Below, in pieces: positions 1-9,019 of a stretch of DNA of 64,000 nucleotides (within the stretch, counting starts at the first letter, position 1; every line of letters begins with the position of its first letter). Made by a program: the position numbers and the translations under genes. The notes below the pieces were generated by a model. That model made no database searches. It had not been told where the DNA came from and saw only the letters and a list, made by a program, of their open reading frames with translations. The stretch is from Glaciimonas sp. (lineage in GTDB: Bacteria > Pseudomonadota > Gammaproteobacteria > Burkholderiales > Burkholderiaceae_D), in the NCBI GenBank assembly GCA_012927625.1, contig JABBOV010000025.1, forward strand, positions 1 to 64,000, written 5' to 3'.

Positions 1-2
1 AC

Positions 3-110
3 AAACTGAACCACAGACCAAGAAAATGTCTGGGCTACAAAACACCGCATGAAGTATTCTTCGGCTTGAAGGTACTCCCGCTAAAAACCAGTACCGGTTG
101 CACTTCGTAG
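3..110 (+). pseudogene. IS30-family transposase, C-terminal fragment
   Basis: The reading frame enters from the window edge and encodes a tail containing LNHRPRKCLGYKTPHEVF, then stops at 108-110. This is the end of the DDE domain of IS30-family transposases, where the asparagine-arginine-proline context and the GYKTP motif are typical. Only the last 35 residues are visible, so the gene may be intact outside the window. The bases just after the stop resemble the IS end found again near 879-905, so this looks like the right end of one IS30 copy abutting a second copy. Confidence 0.7.
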
Positions 111-874
111 TTGAATCTGCCTCTGAATTTACTCTTGTCGCCCCAACAAATTTCGAACATACTCAAGGCCATGTGGCCCACTGAATCCGACAAAACCGTC
201 TCGCACGATACCATCTACAACGCGATCTATCTGCACCCGCGTGGCGAACTCAAGCGTGAGCAGATCACCTGCCTGCGTCACCACTCAGGTACACAAACCG
301 CATAGTCGCGGCACAGACCGCTGCAGCCAGATCAAAGACATGCAAAGCATCCACATCCGCCCGCCAGAGGTCGAGGATCGCGTCATTCCCGGCCACTGGG
401 AAGGCGACCTGATCAAAGGGCGAAGGCAACCGCTCATCGGTCGGCACGCTGGTCGAGCGCACCACCCGCTTCGTGGTCTTGGCCAAGATGGATAACGCCG
501 GCACCAAGTCGGTCGTCGATAATTCCTCCGCCGTACTCAATCGTGAACCGGAGGTCTTGCGTAAACCGATGACCTACGATCAGGGGCGCGAACTGCACGG
601 CCATAAAATCCTGACTGAGCGCACTGGTGTGCAGATCTATTTCGCCGACCCGGACAGCCCCTGGCAGCGCGGTTCCAAAGAGAACACGAACGGTCTGCTG
701 CGCCAGTACATGCCCAAGGGCTCCGATCTGTCGATTTACTCGCAAGAGGAACTCGACGCCATCGCGCTCTCACTCAATACCCGCCCCAGGGAAACACTGG
801 GATGGAAAACTCCGCTCGCCGTTTATACCGAGCACATGATCCGATTACAATTGCAACCCAATTCGATTCATTAA
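111..874 (+). pseudogene. IS30-family transposase, truncated and frameshifted
   Basis: Three overlapping frames together encode most of an IS30 transposase. The pieces are SPQQISNILKAMWP and HDTIYNAIYLHPRGELK (111-290), then RPPEVEDRVIPGHWEGDLIKG (about 300-420), then VLAKMDNAG through ETLGWKTPLAVYTEHM to the stop at 872-874. The GHWEGDLI and GWKTP motifs are diagnostic of the family. At least two frameshifts, near 290-300 and near 420-430, and loss of the N-terminal DNA-binding part make it non-functional. It is the second of two IS30 ends in tandem. Confidence 0.8.
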
Positions 875-905
875 CCTCGTGTTGCAGTTGGTACTTGAGA
901 CCGCC

Positions 906-1729
906 CTTGGCTACAGCCACGGTTGGGCCGAGCCAGTCGCTGCGCGACCTGCATCCGGCCTGGGGACTGGTCGGATGGGCCAACTTGCTGGTGGCCGGCG
1001 TCTCATATCATATCGTGCCGATGTTTCAGATGACGCCCGATTATCCACGGTGGCTAACGCGTAGCCTGGCCGGTAGCTTCTTTATCTTGCTGGGGGTATG
1101 GTCACTGGCGCAATGGCAGGGCGCGGCAGAAGGGATGTGGTTGCGCGTTGCCAGCGTTTGCCTGTTGGTCGCCGCTTACAGTCTCTTCGCCGCCATCACG
1201 ATCCATCGGCAGCGCCACCGTCGGCGCCGCCTGCCTGTGTCACGCTCGAATTCTGGCGCTCCGGCATGGTTTTCCTGCTGCTGGCGGCGTTGCTGGGCTG
1301 TCGCGGCAGGTTCCGGGACTCGCGTTCGTGCAGTTCAATGTGTTGCTGGGTGCGCTGGTAATTGCCGGTGCTGCAGTTTCATTCATCGGCGGCATGTTAT
1401 ACAAGATCATGCCGTTCCTAGTGTGGTTTCACTTGCAAACGTTGCCTGCGAGCGGCAAGCCGCTGCCGAACATGAAAGCGATCCTGCCTGAAAAAGCCCA
1501 GCGTCGACAGCTGCGGCTGCACCTGGCGTCGGTTGGTCTGCTGATCGCTGCAGCGCTATGGCCGACGCTGTTTACCTATTTGGCCGCGTTAAGTTTTGGC
1601 GCGGTGATGTTATTTTTGATGTGCAATTTGATCCGCGTCGCCCGCGTGTATCGAGATTGCCTACAGCATGCAGTTCAGGCAAACCTGGTTTCCGGGATGG
1701 CTGAAAAAATCACTCACGAACAGAAGTAG
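906..1729 (+). pseudogene. Polytopic membrane protein, decayed
   Basis: After the IS end the sequence encodes LHPAWGLVGWANLLVAG and YHIVPMFQMTPDYP followed by hydrophobic segments. The frame changes near 1225 and again near 1310 before a last stretch with LLGALVIAGAAVSFIGG and MLYKIMPFLVWFHLQ, ending at 1729. The N-terminus is cut by the IS30 junction. The protein was a multi-pass inner-membrane protein. The style recalls uncharacterised Burkholderiales proteins distantly like NnrS or heme-copper oxidase subunit I, but I cannot name the family. Truncation plus two frameshifts argue that it is dead. Confidence 0.6.
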
Positions 1730-1814
1730 TGCAGTGCCGCTCGGTTGCGTGGGAAATCCTGCCTTCTCAAACTCGATGCATTACTGGCTTGGCTGAGAGC
1801 CAATTAAAGGTCGG

Positions 1815-2267
1815 TTAGACGTTGCTTTTCGCCAGCTTCATCAATAGCTGGATCAGATGTCGCGTCTCGCTTTTGGTCAGGCGCACCTGGATGCGTTTTT
1901 CGTGCAGCCTGACTCTTCTCTCTGCCTCGACCAGCAGTTGCTCGCCCTCGGCAGTCAGATGCAAGTGATTGCTGCGCCGGTCCTTGGTCGAGACTTCCCG
2001 CTCCACCACTTTGCGCTTTTGCAGCTTGTCCAGCAACGGCACCAGCGAAGAGCGGTCGAGTCCGATTGCCAGCGCTAGCCGGGTCTGGGTCAATCCTTTG
2101 TTCTGATGCAAAATTTCCAGTACGCCGAAAATGGCGGGCGTGATCTCAAGATCCGACAGTTCGCGGTTGAAGTCCCTGAAAAACATTACCTGTGCCATGC
2201 GCAAATGATATCCAACCAAGTCTGGAAGACAGCCAAGGTCAAGAGGAGATGAGGATGAAATTGTCAC
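1815..2267 (-). CDS. MarR-family transcriptional regulator
   Basis: This 150-residue protein has the usual MarR length and layout. An N-terminal dimerisation helix (about 15-35) is followed by a winged helix-turn-helix with LTQTRLALAIGLDRSSLVPL (about 60-80), then the wing containing STKDRRSNHLHLTAEG, typical of the DxRxxxLxLTxxG signature, and a C-terminal dimerisation helix. MarR proteins are cytoplasmic repressors released by small phenolic or carboxylate ligands. It is transcribed away from the downstream LIV-type transporter genes across a 550-nt remnant region, so it may control transport or degradation of an aromatic acid; that link is inference. Confidence 0.85.
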   Translation of the reverse strand: MTISSSSPLDLGCLPDLVGYHLRMAQVMFFRDFNRELSDLEITPAIFGVLEILHQNKGLTQTRLALAIGLDRSSLVPLLDKLQKRKVVEREVSTKDRRSNHLHLTAEGEQLLVEAERRVRLHEKRIQVRLTKSETRHLIQLLMKLAKSNV

Positions 2268-2816
2268 GAATAGGGCGTTGGCAAATCAAATAACTGTTGT
2301 TAAAAAAGATGGCTTGTGGCAATTGATGCAGACTACCACAGAGTAAAAAAGTATGTTTTTCCCCACCAATTCAAGATTTTTACCACGCATAATTTGTTTT
2401 GTGAAAACCATATAAATCCAAAAATTTTATTTGATACAAAACAATTAATATACATTGTAGGAAATTCCTATTACGCATTTTGATCTGTGGAAGTGCAGTT
2501 TCCCGCTCATCCTGCGGCTCGCAATGTGAGCCGCAGGATGCATATCCGCGTAGCGCCAAATGTGACGGAGGCCAAGCTTGGAGCCATCCTTAATTTCCCT
2601 TTGCTTGCCGACGCGGCCTGCCTTGACCGAAAGGCGGCCTGACATGCGCGTCTCGATTTGCCGCCTGACGGTCTAGTTCGGCGATTGCTATCTCGCCAAC
2701 ATCGTTTTTATCCTAACGATTACCTCGGCTTCGAGGCTGTAGGGCGATCAGAACCGGCAACAGATTAATCAGGCGCTATTGTATGCAATAAAACTACCAA
2801 CCCAAGAGAAGGCAAA
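2268..2816 (+). other. Intergenic region without recognisable gene
   Basis: This AT-rich then GC-richer stretch between the MarR gene and the binding-protein remnant holds no reading frame that resembles a known family. The short minus-strand frame at 2445-2645 has no homology I recognise. The end of the region (about 2780-2816) is the leader of the decayed binding-protein copy and resembles the leader of the intact gene at 3250-3286. Confidence 0.5.
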
Positions 2817-3042
2817 TGACACAATCCATCCAAAAAACTTTACTTTAGAGGGTGCCGTTTGGGGCCCTGCTCGGCAGCGGCAGTAGCTGGATCCAGATCA
2901 AGACCGGCGTGATGCTTAGCGCCACCGCCGGTGCTTACGCACGCAATCATAACCATCAGTAAAACGGATCAATCGGATCTCGAACAGCGCACCCGTTTAA
3001 TTATTAAGGTGGAAAACGGCAAGTGGATTCTGTCGAAATAAG
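2817..3042 (+). pseudogene. Deletion remnant of an ABC substrate-binding protein
   Basis: The first about 115 bases match the start of the intact binding-protein gene at 3287, including the leader ending in AGGCAAATGACAC versus AGACAAATGACAC. The end (about 2985-3042) matches its C-terminal codons for ENGKW and LSK/LLK. The whole middle, roughly 1 kb, is missing, and an in-frame stop occurs soon after the start codon. This is a collapsed tandem paralogue of the neighbouring gene, not a functional small protein. Confidence 0.8.
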
Positions 3043-3286
3043 GCTTTAACTTTACTGACAGAGTCGATGCCACATCAGGTAGTATTGATTGGACTTTCAG
3101 TTAGCTTTAGGCCGGGCTGGATCCGAATGATTAAAACTGGATTCGCTCCAAATCAATCTGTGGGTTCAAAGCGCTTTGCGGTAAATGGGATGATTGGGCA
3201 GGCGTGCAGGGTGGTCAGAAGTGGCAATAGATCAATCCGGCGTCATTAAATGCAATAACACTATATATAAATCCAGGAGAAGACAA

Positions 3287-4447
3287 ATGACACGATCCAT
3301 ACAAAAAACTTCACTTCAGCTGGCGCTGCTTGCGACCCTGCTCAGTGGCGGCAGCAGTTGGGCTCAGATCAAGGTCGGCGTGGTAGTCAGCGCTACCGGT
3401 CCGGCCGCCTCGCTCGGTATTCCCGAGAAAAACACGATCGCGCTGATGCCGAAGGAAATCAGCGGCAAGACAGTCGAATACATCGTGTTGGATGATGCGT
3501 CCGACACCACGACCGCGGTCAAGAATACGCGCAAGTTGATTTCGGAAGACAAGGTCGACTTGATCATTGGCTCTACCGTCACTCCCAATTCGTTGGCGAT
3601 GCTCAATGTCGTATCTGAACTGGAAACTCCGATGATTTCAATGGCCGCTTCGGCCTCGATTGTCGAGCCGCTCGATGCCAAACGCCATTGGGTGTTCAAG
3701 ACGCCGCAGAACGACTCGCACATGTCGACCGCGATCACTTCCCACATGGCAGATAACGGAGTTAAGACGGTGGCTTTCATCGGTTTCGCCGATGCCTACG
3801 GCGAAGGCTGGTCCAAGGAGTTTTCGAAGCTGGCCGAGCTGCGTAAGATTAAGATCGTCGCTAATGAACGTTTTGCCCGTAGCGATACCTCGGTGACCGG
3901 CCAAGTCTTAAAAATTATTAGTGCCAATCCCGATGCAGTTTTGATTGCAGGTTCCGGCACCCCGGCCGCACTGCCGCAAAAGACGCTCAAGGAACGCGGC
4001 TACAAAGGCAAAATCTATCAAACCCACGGCGTTGCCAACAATGACTTTCTACGCGTCTGTGGTAAGGATTGCGAAGGCACCTGGCTACCGGCAGGACCAT
4101 TGCTGGTGGCCGAGCAGCTTCCAGTTGGCAACCCGGTGAAAAAATCTGCGATGACCTACAAGAACGCGTATGAAAAAGTGTATGGCGCCGGTAGTGTCTC
4201 GACTTTCGGTGGACATGCGTGGGATGCCGGCCTGCTGTTTGCCGCCGCCGTGCCGGAAGCTCTTAAAAAGGCTCAGCCGGGCACCAAAGAATTCAGGAAA
4301 GCCTTGCGCGATGCGCTCGAGTCGACTAAGAATCTGCCGGTTTCGCACGGCATCGTCAATATGAATGCGAACGACCATCTCGGGCTGGACCAACGCTCAC
4401 GGGTGATGGTCAGAATCGAAAACGGCAAATGGGTTTTGCTGAAATAA
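3287..4447 (+). CDS. LIV-type ABC transporter substrate-binding protein
   Basis: This 386-residue periplasmic binding protein of the Leu/Ile/Val (Peripla_BP_6) family starts at ATG 3287. That ATG is preceded by an AGGAGAAG ribosome site and followed by a signal peptide (MTRSIQKT, a hydrophobic core, cleavage near SSWAQ). An upstream in-frame start at 3194 would lie outside the signal peptide and is rejected. The mature protein starts IKVGVVVSATGPAASLG, typical of the first strand and ligand loop, and has two alternating alpha/beta lobes. It delivers substrate to the permeases encoded downstream. Relatives bind branched-chain amino acids or aromatic acids; the neighbourhood favours an aromatic or acyl carboxylate, which is inference. 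Confidence 0.9.
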   Translation: MTRSIQKTSLQLALLATLLSGGSSWAQIKVGVVVSATGPAASLGIPEKNTIALMPKEISGKTVEYIVLDDASDTTTAVKNTRKLISEDKVDLIIGSTVTPNSLAMLNVVSELETPMISMAASASIVEPLDAKRHWVFKTPQNDSHMSTAITSHMADNGVKTVAFIGFADAYGEGWSKEFSKLAELRKIKIVANERFARSDTSVTGQVLKIISANPDAVLIAGSGTPAALPQKTLKERGYKGKIYQTHGVANNDFLRVCGKDCEGTWLPAGPLLVAEQLPVGNPVKKSAMTYKNAYEKVYGAGSVSTFGGHAWDAGLLFAAAVPEALKKAQPGTKEFRKALRDALESTKNLPVSHGIVNMNANDHLGLDQRSRVMVRIENGKWVLLK

Positions 4448-4479
4448 GACTTGCTGCATTAAGGTGGCACAGCGCGAAC

Positions 4480-4556
4480 GTAGGGCGGATGAGCGCTGCG
4501 TTATCCGCCGTAAGGTTGCACGCAATGGCGGAAGGCGCTTCGCTTTTCCACCCTGC
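4480..4556. repeat. REP-like palindromic intergenic repeat
   Basis: Between the binding-protein and permease genes there is a double palindrome. GGCGGAT and ATCCGCC flank a GAGCGCTGCG core, followed by a related unit with GGCGGAAGGCGCTTCGC and a CCACCCTGC end. This is the style of short dispersed REP elements common between operon genes. It interrupts the spacing within an otherwise tight transporter operon. Confidence 0.55.
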
Positions 4557-4629
4557 GTCGGTCGTGCTCTCTGCTCCAGCGCTTGGCTGAACAGCACACC
4601 ACGGCGCGGCACACATCAACGAGGAATAC

Positions 4630-5691
4630 ATGGATTTTTCAATCGCCGCCATCTTGGCGCAGGATGGCGTCTCTACCGGTGCGGTGTATGCGCTGCTGGC
4701 ACTGGCCATCGTGCTGGTATTTTCAGTCACGCGGGTAATTTTCATTCCGCAGGGCGAGTTTGTCGCGTATGGCGCGCTGACCATGGCTGCACTGCAAACG
4801 GGTAAATTTGCTGCGACCGCCACGCTGCTGCTGGCGCTGGGAATCGTCGCTTTTCTTATGGAGTTGGTTGATGCTGTTCAACAGTACAGGCTGATTGGGC
4901 ATGGCCGCGGGCTTCTTAAAACGCTGTTGCAGGCTACCGGCAAATATCTGTTGTTTCCGCTGCTGGTATATGCAATCGCCAAAACCGTTCCAGGCATCCA
5001 CTTGCCGCTGCTGTTGCAAGCGGCGTTGACGTTGCTGATCGTGGTGCCGATGGGTGCGCTGCTGTACCGGGTCGCTTATCAGCCGCTGGCCGAAGCGAGC
5101 GTGCTGGTGTTGCTGATCGTGTCGGTCGGCGTGCATTTCGCCCTGGTCGGCCTGGGGCTGGTAATGTTTGGCGCCGAGGGCTCGCGCACTACGCCGTTTT
5201 CAAATGCCAGTTTCCAGTGGGGTACGCTAACCGTGAGCGGCCAGAGCGTCATCATCATCCTGATGTCGTTGCTATTGATCGGCGCGCTGTACACTTTTTT
5301 CGAGCGCACACTGGCTGGAAAAGCATTGCGCGCGACCGCGGTAAATCGGCTTGGCGCTCGGCTGATGGGGATCGAAACCGGGCGTGCCGGACGTCTTGCT
5401 TTCACGCTGGCGGTCGGCATGGGCGCGCTGTCGGGCATCTTGATTGCGCCGATCACGACCGTCTATTACGACTCCGGTTTCCTGATCGGACTGAAAGGCT
5501 TTGTCGGCGCGATTGTCGGCGGTCTGTCCAGCTATCCGGTTGCCGCAGCCGGGGCACTGCTGGTCGGCTTGCTCGAATCGTACTCGTCGTTTTGGGCCAG
5601 TGCATTCAAGGAAGTGATCGTATTTACGCTGGTGATACCGATATTGTTGTGGCGTTCCTTGACATCAACCCATTCGGAAGATGAGGAATAA
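4630..5691 (+). CDS. livH: Branched-chain amino acid-type ABC permease LivH
   Basis: This 353-residue inner-membrane permease (BPD_transp_2 family) starts with [21 protein letters not shown], matching the first membrane segment of LivH proteins. The conserved [20 protein letters not shown] loop (the cytoplasmic EAA-like ATPase-contact loop) lies around residues 230-250. It has about eight membrane segments. At 353 residues it is longer than the common 290-300, through an extra hydrophobic region around residues 60-130. The ATG at 4630 has a GAGGAAT ribosome site. It pairs with LivM in the fusion encoded four bases downstream. Confidence 0.88.
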   Translation: MDFSIAAILAQDGVSTGAVYALLALAIVLVFSVTRVIFIPQGEFVAYGALTMAALQTGKFAATATLLLALGIVAFLMELVDAVQQYRLIGHGRGLLKTLLQATGKYLLFPLLVYAIAKTVPGIHLPLLLQAALTLLIVVPMGALLYRVAYQPLAEASVLVLLIVSVGVHFALVGLGLVMFGAEGSRTTPFSNASFQWGTLTVSGQSVIIILMSLLLIGALYTFFERTLAGKALRATAVNRLGARLMGIETGRAGRLAFTLAVGMGALSGILIAPITTVYYDSGFLIGLKGFVGAIVGGLSSYPVAAAGALLVGLLESYSSFWASAFKEVIVFTLVIPILLWRSLTSTHSEDEE

Positions 5692-5694
5692 GCG

Positions 5695-7458
5695 ATGAAA
5701 AATCCCTTTTTCCTGCTGTTCGTCGGCGTCGTTGCACTGTTGCCGGTATTGCCCTCGCCCGAATTCTGGATCACGCTGGCCAACTATATCGGCCTGTATA
5801 GCATCGTCGTGATCGGCCTGGTGCTACTGACCGGCGTGGCGGGGTTAACCTCGTTCGGGCAGGCCGCTTTCGTCGGCATCGGCGCCTACGCCAGCGCGTA
5901 CCTGAGCACTGCGTATGGACTGAACCCGTGGTTGACGCTGTTCGCCGGCATTGCCCTGACTGCGTTGGCCGCGTTTGCACTAGGAGCGGTGACGATGCGC
6001 CTGTCCGGCCATTTCCTGCCGCTGGGCACGCTTGCGTGGGCACTGTCGATTTACTATTTATTCGGTAATCTTGAATTTCTCGGCAAGTACGATGGCATTG
6101 GCAGCATTCCACCGATCAGTCTGCTCGGCATCGAGTTGAACAGCGGCCGCGCGATGTATTACCTGATCTGGCTGGTGGTCATTCTCGCGATGATCGCTTC
6201 GCGCAACCTGCTTAATTCGCGGCCGGGCCGCGCGATCCGCGCCCTGAAAGGAGGCGGTCAGATGGCTGAAGCGATGGGTGTCGATACCGCATGGATGAAA
6301 GTGGTGGTGTTCGTGTATGCGGCGGTGCTTGCCGGTATTTCGGGCTGGCTATATGCGCATCTGCAGCGCGCGGTCAATCCCAGCCCGTTCAGCCTGAATA
6401 TGGGCATCGAATACTTGTTCATGGCGGTGGTTGGCGGTGCCGGATATTTATGGGGCGCGATTCTGGGGTCGGCGCTGCTGACCGTATTGAAAGACCAGTT
6501 GCAGGGATGGCTGCCGAGACTTTTCGGCGGCTCCGGCAATTACGAAATGATCGTGTTCGGTATTCTGCTGGTGATCCTGCTGCAGCATGCACGCGACGGC
6601 CTGTGGCCGTTCATCACCCGTTACTTTCGACAGCAGCGCACTGCGGTGGCACCGTCCGAAGCGCCGGCACTGCCGATGCGCGCCAAGCCGCATGCCGGCG
6701 CAACGATCCTCGAAGTGAACCAGGTGCACAAACGGTTCGGCGGCCTGGTCGCGGTGAATAATTTATCGTTCAGCGTCAAAGCCGGCGAAATCATCGGCCT
6801 GATCGGTCCTAACGGCGCGGGCAAATCGACCATGTTCAACCTGGTGACCGGAGCGCTGGCGGTGAGTGCCGGGACGATTCTTTTTCGTGGTGAGTCGATC
6901 AGCAAGTTGCCGTCGCGTGAAATCGTCAAGCGTGGCATCGGCCGCACCTTCCAGCATGTGAAACTATTGCCGGGCATGACGGTACTGGAGAACGTCGCGC
7001 TCGGCGCGCACCTGCGCGGCCAGGCCGGCGTCGCCCGCAGCCTGGTCTGCGCTAATCGCGCCGACGAGGCTGCGTTGCTGCACGAGGCAGCGCAGCAGTT
7101 GGAGCGAGTCGGCCTGCAGCAGCATATGTACGAAGAGGCCGGCAGCCTGGCGTTGGGCCAGCAACGCATCTTGGAAATCGCGCGTGCGCTGTGCTGCGAT
7201 CCGACGCTGCTGCTGCTGGACGAACCGGCGGCCGGTTTGCGCTACCAGGAAAAGCAGGCGCTGACCGAGTTACTAAAAAAGCTGAAGGCTGAAGGGATGA
7301 GTATCTTGATCGTGGAGCACGATATGGATTTTGTGATGAACCTGACCGACCGGCTGGTGGTAATGGAATTTGGCACCAAGATCGCCGAGGGTTTGCCGGC
7401 CGATGTACAAAAAGACCCGGCGGTGCTGGAAGCCTATCTGGGGGGTATCGATGAGTGA
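5695..7458 (+). CDS. livM: Fused LivM permease - LivG ATPase
   Basis: This 587-residue fusion joins a permease (about residues 1-310, with GVAGLTSFGQAAFVGIGAYA and NSRPGRAIRALKGG, typical of LivM) to a complete ABC ATPase (about 330-587). The ATPase carries Walker A GPNGAGKST at about 370, a LALGQQR signature at about 484, Walker B LLLLDEP near 504, and the LivG-type VEHDMDFVM segment. Fusion of these two subunits occurs in some betaproteobacterial aromatic-acid and branched-chain amino acid importers. It overlaps the next gene by 8 bases, so the subunits should be translationally coupled. Confidence 0.9.
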   Translation: MKNPFFLLFVGVVALLPVLPSPEFWITLANYIGLYSIVVIGLVLLTGVAGLTSFGQAAFVGIGAYASAYLSTAYGLNPWLTLFAGIALTALAAFALGAVTMRLSGHFLPLGTLAWALSIYYLFGNLEFLGKYDGIGSIPPISLLGIELNSGRAMYYLIWLVVILAMIASRNLLNSRPGRAIRALKGGGQMAEAMGVDTAWMKVVVFVYAAVLAGISGWLYAHLQRAVNPSPFSLNMGIEYLFMAVVGGAGYLWGAILGSALLTVLKDQLQGWLPRLFGGSGNYEMIVFGILLVILLQHARDGLWPFITRYFRQQRTAVAPSEAPALPMRAKPHAGATILEVNQVHKRFGGLVAVNNLSFSVKAGEIIGLIGPNGAGKSTMFNLVTGALAVSAGTILFRGESISKLPSREIVKRGIGRTFQHVKLLPGMTVLENVALGAHLRGQAGVARSLVCANRADEAALLHEAAQQLERVGLQQHMYEEAGSLALGQQRILEIARALCCDPTLLLLDEPAAGLRYQEKQALTELLKKLKAEGMSILIVEHDMDFVMNLTDRLVVMEFGTKIAEGLPADVQKDPAVLEAYLGGIDE

Positions 7459-8209
7459 GCGCAATGCAGTGCAACCGGTGCTGGAAGTCGTAAACCTGCA
7501 TGTCGGCTACGGCAAAGTCGAGGCGCTGCATGGTGCCAATATCCGGGTCCAGCCGGGTCAGATCGTCACCGTGATCGGGCCGAATGGCGCTGGCAAATCG
7601 ACCATGCTGAACGCGCTTATGGGCTGTCTGCCGGGGCGCGGTGTAGTCAAATTTTTGGGCCAGGATCTGGTGGGTCTCGGTATCGAACAGCGCGTCGAGC
7701 GCGGCATGAACCTGGTGCCGGAAAAGCGCGAACTGTTTAACATCATGAGCATTGAAGATAATCTGCTGCTCGGTAGTTACCGCCGCTATCGTGCGCGCGA
7801 GGCCGACTTCGACGACCAGCTCGATTATGTGTTCCAGCTCTTCCCGCGTCTGAAATCACGCCGCAATCAGGAGGCCGGCACTCTGTCCGGCGGCGAGCGG
7901 CAGATGCTGGCGGTCGGCCGCGCACTGATGGCCAAGCCGAAACTGCTGATGTTAGATGAGCCGAGTCTCGGCCTGGCGCCGCTGATCGTCAAGGATATTT
8001 TTCACATCATCGAGCGGCTGCGCGAAACCGGTGTCGCCACTTTGCTGATCGAACAGAATGCACGGGCCGCGCTGCAGGTGGCCGATTATGGTTACGTACT
8101 GGAAACCGGCGACATGGTGCTCGAAGGCCCAGCCGCTGATCTGGCGCAAAACCCTAAAGTGATCGAAACCTATCTGGGTTTCGCCAAAAAGTCGGTGCTA
8201 ACCGACTAA
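7451..8209 (+). CDS. livF: LIV-type ABC transporter ATPase LivF
   Basis: This 252-residue ATPase starts at ATG 7451, inside the end of the preceding gene. The earlier in-frame start at 7370 lies deep in that gene and is rejected. Walker A GPNGAGKST is at about 42, the signature LSGGERQ at about 143 and Walker B LLMLDEP at about 164, followed by the LivF-typical GLAPLIVKDIF and IEQNARAAL. It forms the second nucleotide-binding subunit of the importer encoded from 3287 and is the last gene of that operon. Confidence 0.92.
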   Translation: MSERNAVQPVLEVVNLHVGYGKVEALHGANIRVQPGQIVTVIGPNGAGKSTMLNALMGCLPGRGVVKFLGQDLVGLGIEQRVERGMNLVPEKRELFNIMSIEDNLLLGSYRRYRAREADFDDQLDYVFQLFPRLKSRRNQEAGTLSGGERQMLAVGRALMAKPKLLMLDEPSLGLAPLIVKDIFHIIERLRETGVATLLIEQNARAALQVADYGYVLETGDMVLEGPAADLAQNPKVIETYLGFAKKSVLTD

Positions 8210-8370
8210 TTGCCACCGGCCGAGTCAACCGCCGGCAGGCATACAGAAACTGGTGCAATGCCGCTCCTTGGTGCTTTCTATCGCCACGTTAATTTCATAT
8301 ACATAACTATGTATTTTACAAATATCTTTATATTGCTGCGTATAAGACTGTATTTAATAGCATACTGCCG

Positions 8371-8760
8371 TTATTCTATAAACGGCATGCGGGGGTCGTA
8401 CTTCACTTGGCGCAACACAATGCTAGAGCGTACATGTTCGACTCCGGGTAGCTTGAACAGCACGTTGTGCATGAAGGTTTCGTAGGCCTTGATGTCGGTG
8501 GTTACAACCTTGATCATGCAATCGGCATTGCCGGTGGTGCTGTAGCACTCGGTGATTTGCGGATACGCGGCCACTTCCTTTTCGAAATCGAACGCATTTT
8601 TTCCGTGTGCTTGCTCAAGTTTATTTCCGCCAGGACACAGATCAGTAAGCCGACCTTGTCGCGATCTACCAGTGCGGTATAACCGCGAATCACGCCATCC
8701 CGTCCCATCTCCTTTATGGGGTTCCAGACGCAAACCGGCGAAATTTGTCCAATGTGTCGT
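8371..8760 (-). pseudogene. Lrp/AsnC-family regulator, truncated and frameshifted
   Basis: On the minus strand one frame gives GVIRGYTALVDRDKVGLLICVLAEINLSKHTEK. A second frame, shifted near 8610, continues FEKEVAAYPQITECYSTTG and KLPGVEHVRSSIVLRQVK to the end. These are the beta-strands and helices of the Lrp/AsnC ligand-binding (RAM) domain. The N-terminal helix-turn-helix is almost entirely missing upstream, where IS5-like sequence begins. It was probably a regulator of amino-acid or transporter genes and is now inactive. A short inverted repeat (8366-8387) overlaps its stop codon. Confidence 0.8.
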
Positions 8761-8844
8761 GGAAGCCAGAGCTAGTGCGCTTTCGGCGGGAAACAGATGT
8801 TTGGAGACAGACCACCGGCGACCAGCGAAATCGCTTGGGTGGGG

Positions 8845-8933
8845 TTGTGACGACGGCTTTCGCTATGTTTGTAGGGCACTGGTCATGCCAGTTCGACAAA
8901 ATGGCATACGGTTTCCGATTTACTCAACAACGC
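8845..8933 (-). mobile_element. IS5-like remnant, copy A (one end only)
   Basis: Read on the minus strand, this segment starts with an end similar to GTTGTTGAATAAATC and continues through GCCATTTTGTCGAACTGGC and a CAAACATAGCGAAAGCCG block. These match the left ends of the two related copies at 15388 and 17542. Similarity fades after about 90 bases. It sits between the broken Lrp gene and the LysR gene and probably caused the loss of the Lrp N-terminus. Confidence 0.65.
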
Positions 8934-9019
8934 GGTCCGCCGTCCACGAATGGCTTCATAAGGCAAGCTGTGGCAGGGGTGATTTTGTCCTTTTACACAT
9001 CCATGCAACAACGCCACTT

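Larger units (their letters stand above)
1..905 (+). mobile_element. Two abutting IS30-type element remnants
   Basis: Two transposase remnants of the same family lie head to tail. Each coding frame is followed by a similar terminal sequence: a GTTGCA-like start and a GA-CTGCC or GA-CCGCC end, at about 95-120 and 879-905. The second end marks the junction with the truncated membrane-protein gene. The left end of the first copy is outside the window and the left end of the second is missing, so no target-site duplication can be assessed. Confidence 0.6.

Noticed and set aside
2445-2645. A 66-codon minus-strand frame in the region after the MarR gene.
   Set aside because: No recognisable motif and no ribosome site. 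The region looks like decayed DNA.
8210-8485. A 91-codon plus-strand frame after livF.
   Set aside because: It crosses AT-rich intergenic sequence and overlaps the antisense Lrp remnant without any motif.
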